From: Gordonia aichiensis NBRC 108223
Lineage (GTDB): Bacteria > Actinomycetota > Actinomycetes > Mycobacteriales > Mycobacteriaceae
Length of the DNA stretch: 64,000 nucleotides
Assembly (NCBI RefSeq): GCF_000332975.1
Contig: NZ_BANR01000004.1
Span: 248,001 to 312,000, forward strand
Reading direction: 5' to 3'
Shown here: positions 59,362 to 64,000 of the stretch, in pieces
How positions within the stretch are numbered: position 1 is the stretch's first letter
How the letters are laid out: every line of letters starts with the position of its first letter
Position numbers and translations under genes: made by a program
The notes under the pieces: model-generated
What the model was told of the DNA's origin: nothing
The model's database searches: none
What the model saw: only the letters and a program-made list of their open reading frames with translations

Positions 59362-60209
59362 TGGTGGCCGGAGCCGATCTGACGATTCGCACTCGACGAC
59401 GGGCCGCCGCGGCGTCGCACTCGGTCGACCGGGTCGGAGCGGAGGTCGAGTTCTTTGTCGACGCGTTGCGCAAGGTACCGATGGCGTTGCGTCACTACCG
59501 TAGGGATGTGCTCCGCCTGATCGCCGAGATCGGCATGGGCACAGGGACTTTGGCGGTCATCGGGGGAACCGTGGTGATCGTCGCATCGCTGACGTTGTTC
59601 ACCGGTGGCACCATCGCAATTCAGGGATACAGTTCTCTCGGTGACATCGGTATCGAGTCGCTGACCGGCTTCCTGGCGGCGTTCATCAACGTGCGGGTGG
59701 CCGCCCCTGTTGTCGCAGGCATTGGTCTGTCCGCCACAATCGGTGCAGGCTCTACCGCGCAACTCGGGGCCATGCGTATCAGCGAGGAGATCGACGCCCT
59801 CGACTCGATGGGTATTCGCCCGCTCCCATATCTGGTGAGCACCAGGATCATTGCGGGCACCCTCGTTGTCGTGCCGCTGTACTCGGCAGCGATGATCGCC
59901 TCTTTCTACGCGTGTCGGTTCGCCACCGTGACGGTGTACGGCCAATCCGGCGGTCTCTATGATCACTACTTCCGCACGTTTCTCCAGCCCGTCGACATCC
60001 TGTGGTCGTTCCTGCAAGCGCTCGCGATGGGGATGGCGGTGATGCTGGTGCACACGTACTACGGGTACACGGCAAGTGGCGGACCCGACGGCGTCGGCCG
60101 CGCGGTCGGCCGCGCGGTGCGCACCTCGCTGATCGTGGTCGTCAGTGTGACCCTGATGATCTCGCTCGCCGTCTACGGTGCGAGTGGCAACTTCCATCTC
60201 GCCGGGTGA
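59358..60209 (+). CDS. YrbEB permease of the mce importer (MlaE family)
   Basis: A 283-residue second permease. It has VDALRKVPMALRHYRRDVLRLIAEIGMGTGTLAVIGGTV, then GYSSLGDIGIESLTGFLAAFINVRVAAPVVAGIGLSATIGAGSTAQLGAMRISEEIDALDSMGI, the standard YrbEB blocks, and a C-terminal membrane segment. The start overlaps the stop of yrbEA and its stop overlaps the next gene by 4 bp. YrbEA/YrbEB form the membrane core that a separate MceG-type ATPase drives; no mceG gene is in the window. Confidence 0.93.
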   Translation: MMVAGADLTIRTRRRAAAASHSVDRVGAEVEFFVDALRKVPMALRHYRRDVLRLIAEIGMGTGTLAVIGGTVVIVASLTLFTGGTIAIQGYSSLGDIGIESLTGFLAAFINVRVAAPVVAGIGLSATIGAGSTAQLGAMRISEEIDALDSMGIRPLPYLVSTRIIAGTLVVVPLYSAAMIASFYACRFATVTVYGQSGGLYDHYFRTFLQPVDILWSFLQALAMGMAVMLVHTYYGYTASGGPDGVGRAVGRAVRTSLIVVVSVTLMISLAVYGASGNFHLAG

Positions 60210-61387
60210 AGTGGATGGGACGTTTCCGGTTGAAGTTCTATGCGCTGGGCCTCGTGGTCGTGCTCGCGCTTGCGGTGATGATCACCGCCATCTCCTTCTC
60301 CGGTGGCTTCACCGATTCGTCGACGGTGACCGTCGTCGCACCGCGTTCGGGGCTGCTGATGAATCCCGGTGCCAAGGTCACATTCCGGGGTCTGCAGGTC
60401 GGACGGGTGGCGGCGGTCGAATCCCACGACGACGGTGCCGACATCATCCTCGCCGTCGACGCCAACGAACTCGACGAGATCCCGGACAACGCCCGCGTCG
60501 ACATCTCGTCGTCCACGGTATTCGGTGCGAAGTACGTCAATTTCATTGCTCCGCAACAGCAGTCGTATTCTGCTCTACGGCCAGGAGCGACGATCAACAC
60601 CGACGATGTGATGGTCGAGATCAACACGGTGTTCCAGAACCTCACCGGCGTCCTGCGACAGGTGGAGCCCGAGAAGCTGAACGAGATACTCGGTGCACTG
60701 TCGGGAGCACTCGGTAACGGTGGCGGTGCGAGCCTGGGCACGACCATCGACGAGGTCACCGCACTCCTGGAGCGGCTGAACTCCCCGCGCACCCGACTCG
60801 GCCCGACGCTCGACGCCGCGGCGGACGCGATCATGGCGTATGCACCGAGCGCGCCCGAACTGGAGTCGCTCGTCAGCCATGTCCGCTCGACGGCGTCGAC
60901 GATCACCGACAAGAACCCGCAGATCGACCTCATGCTCGCCGGTGTCATGGGGTTCACGCGCACGGGAACCGACTTCCTGAAGAGTAACGGGGACAAGACA
61001 ATCGAAGCCCTACGAGTACTGAATCCGACCACCGACCTGCTCCGCGTCTATGCGCCGGCGTTCACCTGCACGATCATCGGAATGGATCACGTTCTGCAGA
61101 CGGGGCTGCCGGCATTGGGGTCCAAGGAGTACCCAGGCATCCACCTCGACATCGGGTTCCTGCCCGGGGTCCGACTCTACGGCTATCCCGACAATCTTCC
61201 CGTGGTCGGCGCCTCAGGTGGTCCACGCTGCTTCGGGCTCCCCGACGTCCCGATGGGCACCAACGCGCCCTACCTGGTCACCAACACCGGGGTGAACCCT
61301 TACCGGGACGAGCCGAAATCGCAGACGGTGCACCCGGAGAACCTGCTGACGAGTCTGCTCGGCCAGACCGACGGAGGTCAGCGATGA
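60206..61387 (+). CDS. MceA-type lipid-transfer subunit
   Basis: A 393-residue Mce/MlaD-domain protein with an N-terminal membrane helix (YALGLVVVLALAVMITAISF). The MCE domain (VTVVAPRSGLLMNPGAKVTFRGLQVGRVAAVE) and the long helical stalk that forms the tunnel to the outer membrane follow. Two cysteines (FTCTII and PRCFGLP) suggest a disulfide outside the cell. The GTG at 60206 overlaps yrbEB by 4 bp. About 400 residues fits the Mce4A length better than Mce1A, in my recollection. Confidence 0.9.
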   Translation: MKWMGRFRLKFYALGLVVVLALAVMITAISFSGGFTDSSTVTVVAPRSGLLMNPGAKVTFRGLQVGRVAAVESHDDGADIILAVDANELDEIPDNARVDISSSTVFGAKYVNFIAPQQQSYSALRPGATINTDDVMVEINTVFQNLTGVLRQVEPEKLNEILGALSGALGNGGGASLGTTIDEVTALLERLNSPRTRLGPTLDAAADAIMAYAPSAPELESLVSHVRSTASTITDKNPQIDLMLAGVMGFTRTGTDFLKSNGDKTIEALRVLNPTTDLLRVYAPAFTCTIIGMDHVLQTGLPALGSKEYPGIHLDIGFLPGVRLYGYPDNLPVVGASGGPRCFGLPDVPMGTNAPYLVTNTGVNPYRDEPKSQTVHPENLLTSLLGQTDGGQR

Positions 61388-62418
61388 GCTACGCCGCCGG
61401 CCGCGCGCCCTACCTCAAGGTCGGTTGTTACACGGTGGTCATGCTGATGATTCTCGGAGGTCTGATCGTCGTGTTCGGTGACTTCCGTTCCGGCACAACC
61501 GAGTCGTACTCGGCCGTGTTCGCCGACGCGTCGGGGCTGAAGAAGGGTCAGAAGGTGCGCGTCGCGGGGGTCGAGGTCGGAAAGGTCTCCGACGTCGAAT
61601 TACAGTCGGACGCCTCGGTCCTTGTCGACTTCACGGTCGCGTCGACACGGCCTCTCGACACCGCGACTCGCGCGCAGGTCCGCTACGAGAACCTCACCGG
61701 CGACCGCTATCTCGACATCAGCAAGGGAGCTGACACGCAACAGGTCTCGGCGCTCGCACCCGGCGGTGTGATCCCGGAGGCGAGCACGTCACCGGCGCTC
61801 GACATCGATTCTCTCGTCGGTGGCTTCAAGCCGTTGTTCCGCTCGGTGACCGGCGACGAACTCAACAAGCTGACCGCTGCCCTCATCGGGACACTGCAGG
61901 GGCAGGGCGGCGAGGTGCGCACACTGCTCGACACGGTCGGATCGTCGACGTCGATGCTGGCCGAGCAGGACTCCGTCATCGGGGAGTTGATCGACAACCT
62001 CAACACCGTGTTGACAGTGGCGGACAAGCGCCGCAACGAACTCTCGCAGTCCGTTGGCGACCTCCAGGCGATAGTGAGTCAGTTCGCGAATCAGGCCGAT
62101 CCGATGGACCAGATCATCGATCATCTGGAGGGGGCGACGCTGGCCGGTGGTGGATTGCTGGCGAACATCCGGCCGGATATCCGCGAGTCGGTGATCCACC
62201 TGGACACCACCACCGCGAATCTCGTGAACGGGCAGGAGATGCTCGACAGCACGCTATCGAAGCTGCCGGAAGCGTATCGGCGTCTCGGACGCATGGGCGG
62301 CAGTGGCGCGGCCTTCCAGATGTACGCCTGCCAGGGAATCCTGCGGCTCACCGGTACGGACGGCAAGAACGTCGACATCCCACTTCTCGACCAGACCACG
62401 GGGCGGTGCGCCAAATGA
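61384..62418 (+). CDS. MceB-type lipid-transfer subunit
   Basis: A 344-residue Mce-family protein with an N-terminal helix (LKVGCYTVVMLMILGGLIVVFG), an MCE domain (SYSAVFADASGLKKGQKVRVAGVEVGKVSDVE) and a helical stalk. Its C-terminus has a Cys pair (MYACQG, TTGRCAK). The ATG overlaps the MceA stop by 4 bp. Mce subunits assemble as hexamers; each gene of the six supplies one subunit type. Confidence 0.9.
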   Translation: MSYAAGRAPYLKVGCYTVVMLMILGGLIVVFGDFRSGTTESYSAVFADASGLKKGQKVRVAGVEVGKVSDVELQSDASVLVDFTVASTRPLDTATRAQVRYENLTGDRYLDISKGADTQQVSALAPGGVIPEASTSPALDIDSLVGGFKPLFRSVTGDELNKLTAALIGTLQGQGGEVRTLLDTVGSSTSMLAEQDSVIGELIDNLNTVLTVADKRRNELSQSVGDLQAIVSQFANQADPMDQIIDHLEGATLAGGGLLANIRPDIRESVIHLDTTTANLVNGQEMLDSTLSKLPEAYRRLGRMGGSGAAFQMYACQGILRLTGTDGKNVDIPLLDQTTGRCAK

Positions 62419-63467
62419 GGCGGCTCGACATCCCGACGTTCCGCGAGATGTCGCGCCGGCGGGTTGCCGCGATCGGACTCCTGCTCGTCGCGATCCTGGT
62501 GGTCGGGTCGTTGACGTACGACAAGATCCCGGGGATGTTCTCCGACAACCGGTATCGCGCCTACTTCGCGGAGGTCGGCAACCTGCGGCCCGGCGACGCG
62601 GTCACGATATCGGGTGTCGAGGTCGGCAAGGTGTCGAGCATCGCGCTCGACGGCAATCGCGTCCTCGTCACGTTCGGAGTGGACGGTCCGGTCGCGCTGC
62701 GCGATGCGACGCGGGCCGCGATCGTCACCACGTCGGTCCTCGGCAAGAGGGGACTGAAGGTGACCTCCGCAGGCGTCGGCGAGCTGTCGCACGACACACC
62801 GATCCCGCTCGGTCGGACGACCCCGCCGTATTCGTTGACCGATGCACTCGACGACGCGGGCTCGACACTGTCGGAAACCAGTGGCGCCCAGCTCGACACG
62901 GCGATCAGGGCGGCGACTTCGACCCTCGACGCGGCATCCCCCTCGCTGGCCGATGCGATGGCAGGGGTGTCGGGACTCTCGCAGACCATCGGTTCCCGCG
63001 ACCAACAGCTGCGTGAGTTGTTGCGTCGCACCCATTCACTGTCCGGGGTACTCGCGGATCGGAGTGCGCAGCTCACCACGCTGGTCCGGGACGCAACCGC
63101 ACTCCTCGGTGAACTACATTCCCGCAGAGACGAACTCCAGCGGCTGATCATCGGGACGCGTTATCTGGCCGACCAGCTGTCCGGAACGATCGCCGAGAAT
63201 CAGCAGCAGGTCGGTCCGGCTCTGAATCAATTACGCACCGTACTCGGGGTGTTGGAGAAGAATCGCGACAATATCAGCAAATCGATTCCGGGACTGCGCA
63301 GTTTCGCCATGGCACTCGGTGAGAGTGTCGGAACGGGCCCCTTCTTCACCGCACTCGTCGGAAATCTGGCTCCCGTTGCCTACCTGCAACCACTCGTCGA
63401 CGCGATCGTCGCCAACTCGCCACCGAGTGCCGGCCCCACAGGTCCCGAGGGCGGTGGTCACCGATGA
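62415..63467 (+). CDS. MceC-type lipid-transfer subunit
   Basis: A 350-residue Mce-family protein with an N-terminal helix (VAAIGLLLVAILVVGSLTY) and MCE domain (RAYFAEVGNLRPGDAVTISGVEVGKVSSIA), followed by a long helical stalk with many Leu and Gln residues. Its end (PPSAGPTGPEGGGHR) is short, unlike the 500-residue Mce1C. The ATG overlaps the MceB stop by 4 bp, and the same holds with the next gene. Confidence 0.9.
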   Translation: MRRLDIPTFREMSRRRVAAIGLLLVAILVVGSLTYDKIPGMFSDNRYRAYFAEVGNLRPGDAVTISGVEVGKVSSIALDGNRVLVTFGVDGPVALRDATRAAIVTTSVLGKRGLKVTSAGVGELSHDTPIPLGRTTPPYSLTDALDDAGSTLSETSGAQLDTAIRAATSTLDAASPSLADAMAGVSGLSQTIGSRDQQLRELLRRTHSLSGVLADRSAQLTTLVRDATALLGELHSRRDELQRLIIGTRYLADQLSGTIAENQQQVGPALNQLRTVLGVLEKNRDNISKSIPGLRSFAMALGESVGTGPFFTALVGNLAPVAYLQPLVDAIVANSPPSAGPTGPEGGGHR

Positions 63468-64000
63468 AGAAGGGCATGTTCGTGATCGCTGTGATCGTGG
63501 TGGTGGCAGCCCTGGTCTGGGCGGGCATCGTCCACGGCGCGCGTGAGGACGGACCGAACATCGTGACCGCACGCTTCACGTCGGCCACCGGCATCTACCC
63601 CGGTGATCAGGTGACGGTACTCGGTGTCCCGGTGGGAAACGTCGAATCACTGCATCCAGCAGCTGGTTTCGTCGAGGTGCGGATGTCGGTCGACGATTCG
63701 GTCAGGATTCCCCGGGATGCGCGGGCTGCGCTCGTCTCGCAGAGCCTCGTGGCCGGTCGCACGATCCAGTTGACACCCGCGTACACCAGTGGTCCCACGC
63801 TGGGTTCCGGGACCATCCCGCTGCAGCGGACGGTGGTGCCCATGGAATGGGACGACATCAAGAACTCCCTGCGCGACATCACCACCGAGGTCTCGAGTAA
63901 GGGGCCCACAGATCCGGGCTCGGCGAAGAAACTCGTCGACGCAGCAGCAGACGACCTCGCCCCGCACGCCGACGACGTCAACAACACGATCACCAAACTC
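63464..64000 (+). CDS. MceD-type lipid-transfer subunit (partial)
   Basis: The first 179 codons of the fourth Mce protein, cut by the right edge. It starts MKKGMFVIAVIVVVAALVWA, an N-terminal membrane helix, followed by the MCE domain (VTARFTSATGIYPGDQVTVLGVPVGNVESL). The ATG overlaps the MceC stop by 4 bp. Mce proteins E and F should follow outside the window. Confidence 0.9.
   Translation, partial: MKKGMFVIAVIVVVAALVWAGIVHGAREDGPNIVTARFTSATGIYPGDQVTVLGVPVGNVESLHPAAGFVEVRMSVDDSVRIPRDARAALVSQSLVAGRTIQLTPAYTSGPTLGSGTIPLQRTVVPMEWDDIKNSLRDITTEVSSKGPTDPGSAKKLVDAAADDLAPHADDVNNTITKL

Overview
The window is a 64 kb stretch of a high-GC, mycolic-acid-containing actinomycete. The evidence is an mce lipid-import operon with two YrbE permeases, a RamB/isocitrate lyase/FadB2/HbhA block, a groEL2 gene under two CIRCE elements, and many GTG starts with a -10-like hexamer only 6-9 bp upstream (leaderless style). 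From memory, the order ramB-aceA-fadB2-hbhA, then TetR-DUF445-XRE-DUF2516, then murB-DUF2505-nitrilase-DUF2993-deoC follows the Mycobacterium tuberculosis Rv0465c to Rv0483 neighbourhood with insertions and inversions. Gordonia or a close relative is my best guess at the genus; this is inference and nothing here proves it.

Layout. 1-2113 (minus): a translationally coupled DUF4178-DUF2617-DUF4247-DUF350 operon that runs off the left edge. 2359-8524: a divergent module of a lipoprotein binding protein, ABC ATPase, permease, iron/2-oxoglutarate-type dioxygenase, GntR/FCD regulator and alkaline-phosphatase-fold phosphodiesterase, with repeated TACATGTA-type sites between the divergent genes. 8563-10429: CIRCE-controlled groEL2 and its terminator, followed by a 21-bp tandem repeat array. 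10582-20410: mixed genes, including a frameshifted membrane protein, DsbA-like and secreted lipase-like proteins, a PtpB-like phosphatase, a thioesterase/TetR pair, a polyphosphate kinase 2 and a rhomboid-like protein. 20352-31536: prolyl oligopeptidase, UvrA-like ATPase, old yellow enzyme, dihydrolipoamide dehydrogenase, universal stress protein, Ntn amide hydrolase, an AlkA-type glycosylase and an AhpD-like protein. 31563-38476: MaoC hydratase, ramB, aceA, fadB2 and hbhA (acetate and fatty-acid metabolism plus surface adhesin). 38538-47250: a cupin regulator with benE, a second polyphosphate kinase 2, the TetR/DUF445/XRE/DUF2516 block and an nsrR-hmp-merR nitric-oxide detoxification operon. 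47335-57621: an alpha/beta hydrolase, murB, two DUF2505 genes, methyltransferase, nitrilase, DUF2993 protein, purU, deoC, and a flavoprotein coupled to a methyltransferase remnant. 57695-64000: a TetR gene and the start of an mce operon (yrbEA, yrbEB, mceA, mceB, mceC, partial mceD) with a KstR-like palindrome in its promoter.

The items most worth a second look are: the uncharacterised ABC/dioxygenase/GntR/phosphodiesterase module and its putative operator set; a shared operator-promoter motif upstream of both hbhA and a distant XRE regulator; a 21-bp intergenic repeat family present at two loci in exact 21-bp register; a methyltransferase gene that lost its SAM-binding core yet stays coupled to a flavoprotein; and the KstR-like box before mce. 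No tRNA, rRNA, CRISPR array, insertion sequence or prophage was seen.
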